Source of the DNA: JADZAI01 sp047602465
Lineage (GTDB): Bacteria; Pseudomonadota; Alphaproteobacteria; Micropepsales; Micropepsaceae
Assembly: GCA_047602465.1 (NCBI GenBank)
Contig: JASGHF010000001.1
Coordinates: 2,232,001-2,296,000, forward strand
Length of the DNA: 64,000 nt
Direction of reading: 5' to 3'
Position 1 is the first letter of the stretch. Every line of letters starts with the position of its first letter. Positions 9,204 through 17,920 of this stretch are shown piece by piece. The notes under the pieces were generated by a model, which saw only the letters and a list, made by a program, of their open reading frames with translations, ran no database searches and had not been told where the DNA came from. The translations under genes and the position numbers were made by a program.

Positions 9204-10265
9204 TTGCGGCTGAACGACGATCCGCTGGTCGCCTTCGCCCGCGAAGCGCTCGCGCTGGGCCGTCGCATGATGGCCGGCGGGCCGTCGCGGCGCTACCGGC
9301 TGCCCTTCGCAGCGGTCGATCTGACGGCGACGGATGACGCCTATGTGCAGGCCTGCGACCGCGCGCTCGCGACCGATGACGGGCCGGACGGCGGGTCGCC
9401 GGCCGCCGCGCCGTTGCGGCTGAGGATCTGCGTCGCCGACGCCAGGGCGCTGGGGCTTGGGGCGTCGCCGGCCTGGTGGGAGCCGACCTATGGCGCGGTT
9501 GTCTTCGAGCGGCGGCTGGAGGCGGCGGGGCTGAGCGGCGCCTATTGGCATGACGGGCGGATGTGGACCTTCTTCGACCGCGCGACCGGCGAGGGCGTGC
9601 AGGTGCTGTCGCACGCGGGATCGTGGCCGCCCTGGGAGGCGGCCTCGCCGCTGCGCCTGTTCCTGGCGCTGGCGCATCTGGCGGCGGGACGGCGGCTCGT
9701 TCATGCGGCAACCCTTGGCCGTGCCGGGCGCGGCGTGCTGATCGCCGGGCAGGGCGGGGCGGGCAAGTCCGGCACCACGCTGGCGGGAATCGCGGCCGGG
9801 CTGGATACGGCGGGCGATGACTACGTGCTGGTCGATCCCGGCCCGCGCGGCGAGGGCGGCGTCAGCGTGCATCCCGTCTATCGTCTGGCGAAGCAGGACC
9901 GGACGGGGCTGGCGCGTCTCGGCCTCGCGCACCTCGCCGCCGCAACGCCGCCCAACTGGCAGGGCAAGCACGAATTCGACGTCGCGGCGATCGGCGGCGG
10001 CCGGGTCGGAGCGCTGAGGCTGACATCGATCCTGATGCCGCGGATTGCGGGCGCGGCGGCGACGACGCTGACGCCAGCCTCGCCGCGCGATGCGATGCTG
10101 GCTCTGGCGCCGTCCAGCGTCTTCCAGATTCCCGGCGAGCGCGCGTCCGCATTGCCGTTCTTCGCCGGTCTGGCGCGCCGGCTTCCCTCGTTCCGTCTCG
10201 ATCTCGGGCACGATCCGGCGGAGATCGCCGGCGTGATCGACGCCTTTATCGCGCAGCAACCATGA
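9204..10265 (+). CDS. HPr kinase/phosphorylase-like serine kinase family protein
   Basis: About 353 aa with one clear P-loop, LIAGQGGAGKSGTTLAG (about residues 178-194), in the HprK C-terminal-like fold; the HPr-binding region of true HprK is not apparent. Start choice is uncertain: TTG 9204 is the first accepted start codon, but it has no ribosome site. Codons back to the TAG at 9180-9182 are open and in the same frame as the PqqD-like gene, with GGGAGC at 9169-9174. A lost start codon or an ancestral PqqD-kinase fusion is possible. Overlaps the next glycosyltransferase by ATGA. Confidence 0.75.
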   Translation: MRLNDDPLVAFAREALALGRRMMAGGPSRRYRLPFAAVDLTATDDAYVQACDRALATDDGPDGGSPAAAPLRLRICVADARALGLGASPAWWEPTYGAVVFERRLEAAGLSGAYWHDGRMWTFFDRATGEGVQVLSHAGSWPPWEAASPLRLFLALAHLAAGRRLVHAATLGRAGRGVLIAGQGGAGKSGTTLAGIAAGLDTAGDDYVLVDPGPRGEGGVSVHPVYRLAKQDRTGLARLGLAHLAAATPPNWQGKHEFDVAAIGGGRVGALRLTSILMPRIAGAAATTLTPASPRDAMLALAPSSVFQIPGERASALPFFAGLARRLPSFRLDLGHDPAEIAGVIDAFIAQQP

Positions 10266-11014
10266 AGCTCGGCGTCATCATTCCGGTGTTCAATCGCGCC
10301 GGCCTCGTCGGCACCGCCGTGCGCTCGGTGCTGCGCGAGGCGCCGCGCGCCGATCTGGATGTCGTGGTCGTCGATGACGGCTCGACCGACGGCAGCGCGG
10401 CGGCAGCGGAGGCGGCGGCAGCCGGATCGGGCGCGGTGCGTGTGCTGCGGCAGGCCAATGGCGGCGTGAACGCGGCGCGCACGGCGGGCCTTGGCGCATT
10501 GCTGCCGGACACCGGCCTCGTCACCTTTCTCGATTCCGACGATCTGTGGCCGGAGGGGCGGCTGGCGGTGGACATGGCGGCGTTCCGCGACGATCCCTCT
10601 GTCGAGCTGACCTATGGCTATCTGCGGATGGTCGACGGCGTCGACGACGCGTCCATGCAGCCGGCGGCGAACTGCAACGAGATGACGGTCCGGACCATTC
10701 ACCTCGGCGCGGGACTCTATCGCCGCGCCACGCTGGAGGCGGTCGGCGGGTTCGACTTCGCGCTGCCCATGGCGGAGGACACCGATTTCCTGTTCCGTCT
10801 GTTCGAGCGCCAGCCGCGCTACCGGTTGAGCGAGGAGGTGGCGATGATCTATCGCCGGCACGATGCGAATATGACGAACGATGTCGCGACCATGAATCGT
10901 TGCTTCATGCGCGCGCTGCACAAGGCGGCCGTCCGGCGGCGCGCCAACCCGGCCCTGCGCGTGCCCGACGATGTGTTCGACCTGCAGCAGATGCGCGCGC
11001 GAGGCGGGCGATGA
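10262..11014 (+). CDS. Family 2 glycosyltransferase
   Basis: A 250-aa GT-A fold enzyme using a nucleotide sugar. The N-terminus LGVIIPVFNRAGLVGTAVRS, the nucleotide-binding VVVVDDGSTDGS and the metal-binding DSDDLWP are in the right order. No membrane helix is seen, so it is probably cytoplasmic. It overlaps its upstream and downstream neighbours by four bases each, consistent with one coupled operon. Acceptor unknown; the autotransporter at the head of the operon, or a surface glycan, is a candidate. Confidence 0.88.
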   Translation: MKLGVIIPVFNRAGLVGTAVRSVLREAPRADLDVVVVDDGSTDGSAAAAEAAAAGSGAVRVLRQANGGVNAARTAGLGALLPDTGLVTFLDSDDLWPEGRLAVDMAAFRDDPSVELTYGYLRMVDGVDDASMQPAANCNEMTVRTIHLGAGLYRRATLEAVGGFDFALPMAEDTDFLFRLFERQPRYRLSEEVAMIYRRHDANMTNDVATMNRCFMRALHKAAVRRRANPALRVPDDVFDLQQMRARGGR

Positions 11015-11688
11015 CGGGCGCTTATTCGGTCGTCATCCCGGCCTGGAACGCGGCCGCGACGCTGGGCGCCGCGATCCGCTCGGTGCTGGAACAGACGGCT
11101 GCGCCGGCGGCGATCTTCGTCGTCGATGACGGATCGCAGGACGAGACACGCGCCATCGCATCGTCGTTCGGCGCCGCCGTCACGTTGATCGCGCAGGCGA
11201 ATGCCGGACCCGGCGCGGCGATGTCGAACGGCTTGGGCCGGGTCGCAACGCCGCTGGCGGCGACCCTGGACGCCGACGATCTCTGGCTGCCGCACAAGGC
11301 GGCGCGGCAGATCGCCCTTATGGACGATCCGCTGGTCGATGCGGCGTTCGGTCAGGTGCGGCTGTTCGCCGACGACGAGGGCGATCCGCGCGGCGGGCGC
11401 GTCATGCCCGGCTGGCTGAGAACCACGATGATGATCCGCACCGGCCTGTTCCATGAGACCGGCCCGGTCGAAGACCCGCCCGGACGTCGCGGCGAAATGG
11501 TGGACTGGCTGAAGCGGGCGCAGGAACGCGGCGCGCGCATGGTCCATGAAGATGAAGTCGTCGCGCTGCGGCGCATCCGCGCGGGCAGCCTGTCGAGCGG
11601 GCGCGATCCGGAGCGCGACAAGGGCTATCTGCACGCCGCGCGCGCCGCGCTGCTGCGCCGCCGCGCCGGCGGAGGCGGGGCGGCGTGA
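11011..11688 (+). CDS. Family 2 glycosyltransferase
   Basis: A 226-aa GT-A fold enzyme, similar in design to its upstream neighbour but clearly different in sequence: YSVVIPAWNAAATLGAAIRS, FVVDDGSQDETR and the metal-binding LDADDLWLP. The C-terminal half is shorter than in many GT2 enzymes. ATG 11011 overlaps the previous stop (ATGA), and its own stop overlaps the GTG of the nucleotidyltransferase. A tandem pair suggests sequential addition of two sugars, which is inference. Confidence 0.86.
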   Translation: MTGAYSVVIPAWNAAATLGAAIRSVLEQTAAPAAIFVVDDGSQDETRAIASSFGAAVTLIAQANAGPGAAMSNGLGRVATPLAATLDADDLWLPHKAARQIALMDDPLVDAAFGQVRLFADDEGDPRGGRVMPGWLRTTMMIRTGLFHETGPVEDPPGRRGEMVDWLKRAQERGARMVHEDEVVALRRIRAGSLSSGRDPERDKGYLHAARAALLRRRAGGGGAA

Positions 11689-13088
11689 GCGACGGGCACT
11701 GGACCTGGCCGAGGGGGCAGCTCGATCTCCTGCTGCGCGCGGTGCTGACGCCCGATGCGGACGCGGCGCTGGCGGCGGCGCGGCAATGGCTCGACCGGAA
11801 CGAGATCGACAGCGCTTCGTTCCGCGAGCACCGGCTGCTGGCGAGCCTGGCCCAGCGTTTCGGGACCGAGATCGCCGATCACCCGGCCGGGCCGCGGCTT
11901 GCAGGACTGGCGCGGCATCTCTGGGCGCGCTCGCAGGTCGCGCAGCGCGAAGCGGCGGGCGCGCTGGCGGCGCTGGCGCGCGACATGCCGGTGATGCTGA
12001 TCAAGGGCGCCAGCCGCAGCGCCGCCGATCCGCAAGCGTCACGCGGACGGATCGCACATGACATCGACATTCTGGTGCGGGACGGCGACATGCCCGCCGC
12101 ACTCGCCAGCCTGCTCGACCGGGGCTGGCGTCATGCCGGGGGGGCGAGCCGGTTACGGCTGACCGCCATGCTGCCGGAGTCGCGGGCGATCAATCTGGGA
12201 AGCGGCGCGCTCGGCGATATCGATCTGCACCGCGACGCCTATCATGCCGTGAACGCGTCAGCGGAAGACGAAGCCGGGATCTGGGCGCGGTCGCAGGCGG
12301 TGAGCTATCTCGGCGCGGCGGCGCGCATTCCCCATCCCAGCGACCGTGCCCTGCTGGCGATCGGCCACGGCGCGCTGGATGCGCACAAGCACAGCGACTG
12401 GCTGGTCGATTGCGGTTTCGCCCTTTCGCACGCGGCGTTCGACTGGGACGTCTTCCTGCGCAGCGCGGCGGCGCGGCGGCTCGATGCGCAGGCGCTGATC
12501 GCGCTTGGCTATCTTTCGGGGCCGGTCGGCCTCGCGGTGCCGCGCGAGATCCTCGCCGGCCTGTCGCGTGCGGCGCGGCGGCGTCCTTTCGGGCGCGTCA
12601 TGGCATCGTTGCAGGCGGCGCCACGGGAAAACCTGTCGAAGCCGGGGCACCTGATGCGCGGTCTGGCAAAGCTGTGGCGGAAAGGCCGGGACCGACGATC
12701 GGGTCCGGCAATGGCTGCGCCCTCGATTCAGGCGAGCGCCCGGCGCGCGGCTGACGGGATGCCGGACGGCGCGATGCTGAGTACGGCGATCCGGGCGGGC
12801 AGCGAAAGTCATATCCGGCTGCGGCTGCGGGTCGCCTATCCTGCGGCGCGGCGCGCGGTGTTCGAAATCAACGCCGCCGATCGCCATGTGGCGACGCTGG
12901 TGATGCGGAACCGCTCCAGGACGGCGCAGGTGCTGGAGGCCGGATTCCTCGTGCCTGTGCCCGCATCGCTGCGCGGGAAGCCGCTGGTGATCGAGGCGCG
13001 GCCGTCCCGGCTGGTGCGGGAATCGGCGAACCTGCCGTTCCGTGCGGTGAATGACGCACTGCCGTTCGCGCTGGTTGAATTTGGCTGA
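11685..13088 (+). CDS. Nucleotidyltransferase family protein (NTP_transf_5-like)
   Basis: A 467-aa protein. The segment MLIKGASRSAADP followed by HDIDILVRDGDMPAALASLL carries the D-x-D metal pair typical of minimal nucleotidyltransferases of the NTP_transf_5 type often found in surface-polysaccharide and lasso-peptide clusters. The C-terminal 130 residues are not recognised. GTG start overlapping the upstream glycosyltransferase. It ends the operon, facing the fucosidase convergently. Nucleotide and acceptor are unknown. Confidence 0.78.
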   Translation: MSDGHWTWPRGQLDLLLRAVLTPDADAALAAARQWLDRNEIDSASFREHRLLASLAQRFGTEIADHPAGPRLAGLARHLWARSQVAQREAAGALAALARDMPVMLIKGASRSAADPQASRGRIAHDIDILVRDGDMPAALASLLDRGWRHAGGASRLRLTAMLPESRAINLGSGALGDIDLHRDAYHAVNASAEDEAGIWARSQAVSYLGAAARIPHPSDRALLAIGHGALDAHKHSDWLVDCGFALSHAAFDWDVFLRSAAARRLDAQALIALGYLSGPVGLAVPREILAGLSRAARRRPFGRVMASLQAAPRENLSKPGHLMRGLAKLWRKGRDRRSGPAMAAPSIQASARRAADGMPDGAMLSTAIRAGSESHIRLRLRVAYPAARRAVFEINAADRHVATLVMRNRSRTAQVLEAGFLVPVPASLRGKPLVIEARPSRLVRESANLPFRAVNDALPFALVEFG

Positions 13089-13137
13089 CGCGCCTCGGGC
13101 GGGCGGCGCGCCGTCGTCCGCCGCCGCGTCCGGATAT

Positions 13138-14550
13138 TCACCCGCCGGCCGGGCGCGCGCCCGGCAGCGTCACCACATGCACCGGACCGGCGCCGAATGG
13201 TGTGTCGAAGCCCAGCTCCACCACGTCGCCGCCAGAGAGCGTAACGCCGCCGCCGTCCGGTCGCGTGGCCGATCGCGCGCCGCGTATCGACGGCAGGCTG
13301 ACCCGCGCCGCTTTCGGCGTCTCCATGAAGAGGACATGAAGCGCATCGCGCGATGAGGTGACGCGGTAAGGCGTGCCGTCGCTCGCGATCCCCTGCGGCG
13401 TCGCGATGCGCCGGGTGCCGTAGATCGCGGCGCCATTGGTTTTCAGCCAATCGCCCAGCGTCCGAAGAAGCCGCTGCTGCGGCTCGGGGACGCTGCCATC
13501 GGCATGCGGCCCCATGTTCAGCAGCAGATTGCCGCCATGCGCGACGATATCCACGAACGAGCGGATCAGATCGTCGGGTTTCAGGTAGTCCTCGGGCCGC
13601 GCCTGCGCGTTGAAGCCGAACGACATGTCCATGCCGCGACAGGCCTCCCAGTCACGCGCGCCGAATTCCAGTTCGGCGGAATATTCCGGCGTGCGATAGT
13701 CGCCGAGACCGCTGTCCGGCATCGCTTCGGTCGCCGCGCCCGATGACCACCGGGCGGTGATGGCCGCATCCAGCGCGGCGCGCCCTGCCGCATCCCGCAT
13801 GCCCGTGAACAGGCCGCGATTGGCCAGCCAGCGGTCGTTGACCGTTCCGTCCGGCCTCGCTTTGCGGAATTCCGCGAACAGGGCCTCGCGGTCGCCTTCG
13901 TCAGGATAGGCGATGTCGTTCCAGAGCATCGCGGTGTCGTAGCGTTCGATCAGCTCGCGATACTGCGCCATCGCATAGGCGCGGTAGTCGTCCTCGTAGG
14001 GCACGCAGGCCAGCATGTCGCCGAAGGTTCCGATCGGATGATGACGGAACGTCCAGTCGAGCCCGCCGGAATAATAGGTTCCGAATGTCAGGCCGCGCGC
14101 CCGCACCGCGCCCGCCAGCTCGCCCACGAAGTCGCGCTGGCTGTGCCAGCCGGGGCGATGCGGATGGGGCGTCGTGGTGGGCCACAGGCAGTACCCGTCG
14201 TGATGCTTGGTCACCAGGACGGCGTATTTCGCGCCCGCCGCCTCGAACAGCGAGGCCCAGGCATCGGCGTCGAAGGCCTGCGAGGCGGCGTCGAATTCCG
14301 TGCGGAAGGATTCGTAGGTCCGCTCGCCCCAGGTGGCGCGATGATGGGCCGCCGCCGGAGACTGGGGAAAGCGGATCGAGTTCGGATACCACTCCGTATA
14401 GGGCAGGCGCGCCCAGCCATCCTCGGGATGATCGCGGATCGTCTCGTTGATCGTCGCGCCGCGCGGCGCATAGGCCGGTACTGCGAAAATGCCCCAGTGG
14501 ATGAAGATGCCGAGTTTGGCGTCCCGGTGCCATTCGGGCGTGCGGCTCAT
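13138..14550 (-). CDS. Alpha-L-fucosidase (GH29)
   Basis: A 470-aa glycoside hydrolase. The N-terminus WHRDAKLGIFIHWGIFAVPA, the HHDGYCLW segment and AMLWNDIAYPDEG are GH29 landmarks; the Asp in LWNDI is the likely catalytic nucleophile. No signal peptide was seen, so it probably acts on imported fucosides in the cytoplasm. ATG 14550 is overlapped by a 10-codon frame (start 14579) that has a strong GGGAGAG site and ends at ATGA on the fucosidase start, possibly a coupling leader. It lies downstream of the TetR gene on the same strand, next to a sugar symporter and a former TonB receptor. Confidence 0.9.
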   Translation of the reverse strand: MSRTPEWHRDAKLGIFIHWGIFAVPAYAPRGATINETIRDHPEDGWARLPYTEWYPNSIRFPQSPAAAHHRATWGERTYESFRTEFDAASQAFDADAWASLFEAAGAKYAVLVTKHHDGYCLWPTTTPHPHRPGWHSQRDFVGELAGAVRARGLTFGTYYSGGLDWTFRHHPIGTFGDMLACVPYEDDYRAYAMAQYRELIERYDTAMLWNDIAYPDEGDREALFAEFRKARPDGTVNDRWLANRGLFTGMRDAAGRAALDAAITARWSSGAATEAMPDSGLGDYRTPEYSAELEFGARDWEACRGMDMSFGFNAQARPEDYLKPDDLIRSFVDIVAHGGNLLLNMGPHADGSVPEPQQRLLRTLGDWLKTNGAAIYGTRRIATPQGIASDGTPYRVTSSRDALHVLFMETPKAARVSLPSIRGARSATRPDGGGVTLSGGDVVELGFDTPFGAGPVHVVTLPGARPAGG

Positions 14551-14662
14551 GCTGCGCCTCGCTGGCTGATGCTGGTCATGGTCGTCTCTCCCGGTTTTCT
14601 GTGCGCCGGAGATTAGGCAACGATGATAGATGAATCAAACACGTTAGAATCAAAGCGGCAGA

Positions 14663-15319
14663 TCAGCGCTTCGCCCGCGCCGGCCGCTGCGCCTCGGCCT
14701 GAAGCGCGGCTTTCGCCATCCGCTCGGCCATTTCCAGCGCCGCCAGCGTTTCCTTCTTGAGGTTGAGCCGCCTTGAGTCGGCGCTCCAGCGGCGATGCGC
14801 CTCCCAGGCGGCTGAAACCATCAGCCCTGCAACCAGCATCGGCGCAAAGCTGTCCGGCGCGAGGTCGTGGTCCGCCGCGACATATCCCGCCAGCATCACG
14901 ACCTGGCGATGCTGATAGCTGGCCCAGGCGAGCGCCAGGTCGGGGTCGCGCTCCAGCTCCGACCACACGGTGAGGGCGGGTTCGCGCTCTCCATGCAGCT
15001 TTCCGGCGACGTCCATCACCATGTTGCGGAAGAATTCGAAGAACGGCGTTTTCCCGCGCGAGCGGCCGATCAGCAGCTCCATCCGCTCCAGCGCCGCCTC
15101 GTTGGCGCTGGCCGCCATGTCCTGCTTGGACTTGAAATGCGTGAACAGCGTCGTGACGTGGACGTCGGCCGCCTTGGCGATGGCGTTCATGGTCGTGTGG
15201 CCGTAGCCGACATGCTGGAACAGCCGGGTCGCGGCCCGCAGGATGCGCTTGCGGGTGTTCTGCCGCCTCAGCGTGCGCCGCGGAAAGCGTTCCGCCTGGT
15301 CGCGCGTCACTTCGCTCAT
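14663..15319 (-). CDS. TetR family transcriptional regulator
   Basis: A 218-aa regulator. The N-terminal helix-turn-helix is clear: RKRILRAATRLFQHVGYGHTT followed by IAKAADVHVTTLFTHFKSKQ, then an all-helical ligand domain. ATG 15319 was taken because residues upstream in the open frame (to 15403) lack family character. Located between the lipocalin-like gene and the fucosidase on the same strand, so it probably represses this catabolic block; the inducer is unknown. Confidence 0.87.
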   Translation of the reverse strand: MSEVTRDQAERFPRRTLRRQNTRKRILRAATRLFQHVGYGHTTMNAIAKAADVHVTTLFTHFKSKQDMAASANEAALERMELLIGRSRGKTPFFEFFRNMVMDVAGKLHGEREPALTVWSELERDPDLALAWASYQHRQVVMLAGYVAADHDLAPDSFAPMLVAGLMVSAAWEAHRRWSADSRRLNLKKETLAALEMAERMAKAALQAEAQRPARAKR

Positions 15320-15408
15320 GTCATCCACGTCCTGCGCCGATCTGTCCGCAGACCGACTGCGGCCACCCTTACCTATCGGAGGTTGTCGGCGCAATCCGGA
15401 CACGCGCG

Positions 15409-16449
15409 TCAGTATCCTTCCGTCTTGCCGCTGGGCTGGCCGTCGATGATCTGGTCGAGATACTCGCTCAGCCCGTACCCGACCAGCTCGCCGCAGCGAT
15501 ATTCGGTCATGCCCTCGGTGATGCGGGTGTGGAGTTCCTTGCCGTCCGGCGTGGTCCGGCGGTTCCGCAGCGGGATCAGCGACAGCACCCGGCCCGTCAC
15601 CTCATAGGCCTTGCCGCCCTCGGTCTTCACCCGGGCGCGAAGGGCGGTCTGATAGCCGTTCTCGTCCCAGTCGCTCTCGATGGCGCATTCGGAGATGAGA
15701 TCGTAGATGCCGTCCCGGAACACCATGCCGCCCTGGCGCACGCCGCCTTGCCCGTCGCCGATGACGGACAGCATCATCCCGAAATCGCGTCCGAAGTTCA
15801 TCGGGCACCAGCGGTACCACGCGAGCGCTTGCCAGTAGCGCGGCCCCCACGACTTGTCCCTCAGGCCGAACCCCGAGACCTCGAAACGCTCGTCGCCAAC
15901 GGCGATGACGCCGCGCGCGGCGCAATGCTGCTCGTAATGCGCCTTTCCGAACGATTTCTCAGGATCGACCGGCAAGGGCGAGCCGTCCGCCATCACCGTT
16001 TCGCCGCCATACATCGGCGAGACGCCTTCATAGGCCAGATCGACCGTACAGAGGACCGAAGGGTTCACCTTGTAGGCTGCGCGCGGGCCGGCCATCTCGA
16101 ACGGCCGCGCCAGCAGCAGCGCCTTGCCCGAGAAGGTGACATTCAGGCGCTTGAAGGGTTCGACGACCTCGATCTTCAGGCCGCCTGCGTTCATTTCGGC
16201 ATTGCCGGAGATCGGCGCGCGCTGGAAGGTGAACGCCACGCGGCCGTCAGGCAGATAGATACAGACGCTGACCTCCGCATAGCCCTCGTTCGGCCGGTTG
16301 CCGATGCGGAACCATCCGCCCACCTTCTGCGCCGGATCGAAGACGTTGAAATACATGCTTTCGTTGTAGTTCGTCGCTTCCCCCGGGGGGTGCGTGTACT
16401 CGTCCTGCGGCTCCAGCCGGACCTTGTAGTTAGCAGGCAGCTTGCTCAC
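15409..16449 (-). CDS. Conserved hypothetical protein, AttH/CrtC lipocalin-like (DUF7064/7065 type)
   Basis: A 346-aa protein beginning MSKLPANYKVRLEPQDEYTH, with the pattern YFNVFDPAQKVGGWFRIGNRPNEG and later GFGLRDKSWGPRYWQ. This resembles the two-domain lipocalin-like proteins related to AttH and carotenoid hydratase CrtC that occur in lipid and steroid or terpenoid breakdown loci. No signal peptide or membrane segment. Same strand as the symporter, 36 bases downstream of it. The family match is from memory of the sequence pattern; no reaction can be assigned. Confidence 0.6.
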   Translation of the reverse strand: MSKLPANYKVRLEPQDEYTHPPGEATNYNESMYFNVFDPAQKVGGWFRIGNRPNEGYAEVSVCIYLPDGRVAFTFQRAPISGNAEMNAGGLKIEVVEPFKRLNVTFSGKALLLARPFEMAGPRAAYKVNPSVLCTVDLAYEGVSPMYGGETVMADGSPLPVDPEKSFGKAHYEQHCAARGVIAVGDERFEVSGFGLRDKSWGPRYWQALAWYRWCPMNFGRDFGMMLSVIGDGQGGVRQGGMVFRDGIYDLISECAIESDWDENGYQTALRARVKTEGGKAYEVTGRVLSLIPLRNRRTTPDGKELHTRITEGMTEYRCGELVGYGLSEYLDQIIDGQPSGKTEGY

Positions 16450-16485
16450 GGCCGGCTCCTTTCGTGATGGCGGGACTTGGTGCGA

Positions 16486-17901
16486 TCAGGCATCGCCGTT
16501 CCCAAGGCGGCGCAGCGCGTCGGCATGGCCCTCGCGCGTGATGGGGTAGAAAGACAGGCAGACGATCGCGACCAGCGAAAGGCCGACCGTCAGCGCGATA
16601 TAGATCGTCGCCAGGCTGTCCAGCGTCTCCTGCGGCACCTGGCCGGGGAGCGCGCCGGCGGGAAAGGCGACCGTCGTCAGCAGCATGCCGGAGACGAAAA
16701 CGCCCATGCCCGAAACGGCCTTGGAGATCATCGTGGCGACCGAGAACAGCAATCCCTCGGCGCGCTTGCCCGTCGAAAGGCGGATCTGCTCGGTAATGTC
16801 GGCGATCATCGATACGGCCAGGATCGAGGCGCCGATCGTCGCCATCGTGAAGACGATCAGCATCCCCATAAGCATCGGCAGCAGCGCCGCATCACCGTTC
16901 GCAGGCGCGATGCCGGCGAGGCGGGAGAGCAGCGGCGCGGTGCCCACGATCAGCGCGATCGACAGAAGGATCGCCGCCGCCTTCTTCTTGCCGAGCCGCG
17001 AGGACAGCGGCAGCGCCACCGCGAAGGCGAGCAGGATGCCGATCAGCGCGCTCGACGTCAGGTCGGCGATCTGGCTCGCCGTCAGCTCCCAGAAGAAGGT
17101 CGTGAAATAGATCCCGAGAGAAGCATTGAGGCCCGACGACATCGACGCAAACAGGCTTAACAGGATGACCGATAGATAGGTCGGGTGAAACAGAACGGCG
17201 CCCATATGGCGCAGCGTCTCGCCGATCGTCGCGCGCCGCTCGACCGGCGGCAGCCGGATCGACGCGATGCGCCGGTGCGTGCCGAGCGCCGAGACCAGCA
17301 TCGCCAAGGCCATGACGCCGGCCGCGACGAGCGCGTAGATCCAGTATCCGTCCGGATTGAGCTGGCCGGCCTGATAGGCCGGCGTCGGCGCGAAGAACAC
17401 GTTGAAGGTCAGGATCATCATGACGAGACCGCCGAGCACGCCGAAGAAATAGCGCCAGGCGACCAGCTTCGTGCGCTCGTCATAGTCGTTGGAGAACTCG
17501 GCGAGCAGCGCGGTGGAGGGAATTTCGTAAAGGCTGATCGAGATGCGGACCAGGATCGCCGTCACCACCAGATAGGCGAACAGCGCCTCGTTCGACCAGG
17601 CCGGCGGATTCCACAGAAAGAAATACGAAACGGCGACCGGAACGATCGCCGCATACATGAAGGGATGCCGGCGGCCCCAGCGCGAGCGGAAATCGTCAGA
17701 ATACTGGCCGAGCAGCGGGTCGATGACGGCATCGACGATCATCGCGATCATGATCGCCGCGCCGACCAGGTCGGCGCGCAGCCCGACGACCTGATTGTAG
17801 AAGAGCATGAGCAGGATCGCGAAACCCTGGTCCTTGACCCCGAAGGCGATCGTGCCGGAGCCGTAGATCGCCTTCGTCTTCAGGCTAAGCCGCTCGCTCA
17901 T
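16486..17901 (-). CDS. GPH/MelB-type sugar cation symporter (MFS)
   Basis: A 471-aa inner-membrane carrier with about 12 hydrophobic segments. The cation-binding signature of the glycoside-pentoside-hexuronide family is visible near the N-terminus: VDAVIDPLLGQYSDDFRSRWGRRHPFMY (Asp pair plus GRR). It presumably imports the glycoside released or handled by the neighbouring fucosidase and receptor. It lies 20 bases downstream of the TonB receptor remnant, so the original operon was probably receptor then symporter. With the receptor promoter gone, its expression now depends on readthrough or an outward promoter of the IS. Confidence 0.87.
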   Translation of the reverse strand: MSERLSLKTKAIYGSGTIAFGVKDQGFAILLMLFYNQVVGLRADLVGAAIMIAMIVDAVIDPLLGQYSDDFRSRWGRRHPFMYAAIVPVAVSYFFLWNPPAWSNEALFAYLVVTAILVRISISLYEIPSTALLAEFSNDYDERTKLVAWRYFFGVLGGLVMMILTFNVFFAPTPAYQAGQLNPDGYWIYALVAAGVMALAMLVSALGTHRRIASIRLPPVERRATIGETLRHMGAVLFHPTYLSVILLSLFASMSSGLNASLGIYFTTFFWELTASQIADLTSSALIGILLAFAVALPLSSRLGKKKAAAILLSIALIVGTAPLLSRLAGIAPANGDAALLPMLMGMLIVFTMATIGASILAVSMIADITEQIRLSTGKRAEGLLFSVATMISKAVSGMGVFVSGMLLTTVAFPAGALPGQVPQETLDSLATIYIALTVGLSLVAIVCLSFYPITREGHADALRRLGNGDA

Positions 17902-17920
17902 ATCCCCTGGTTCCCCGCGT

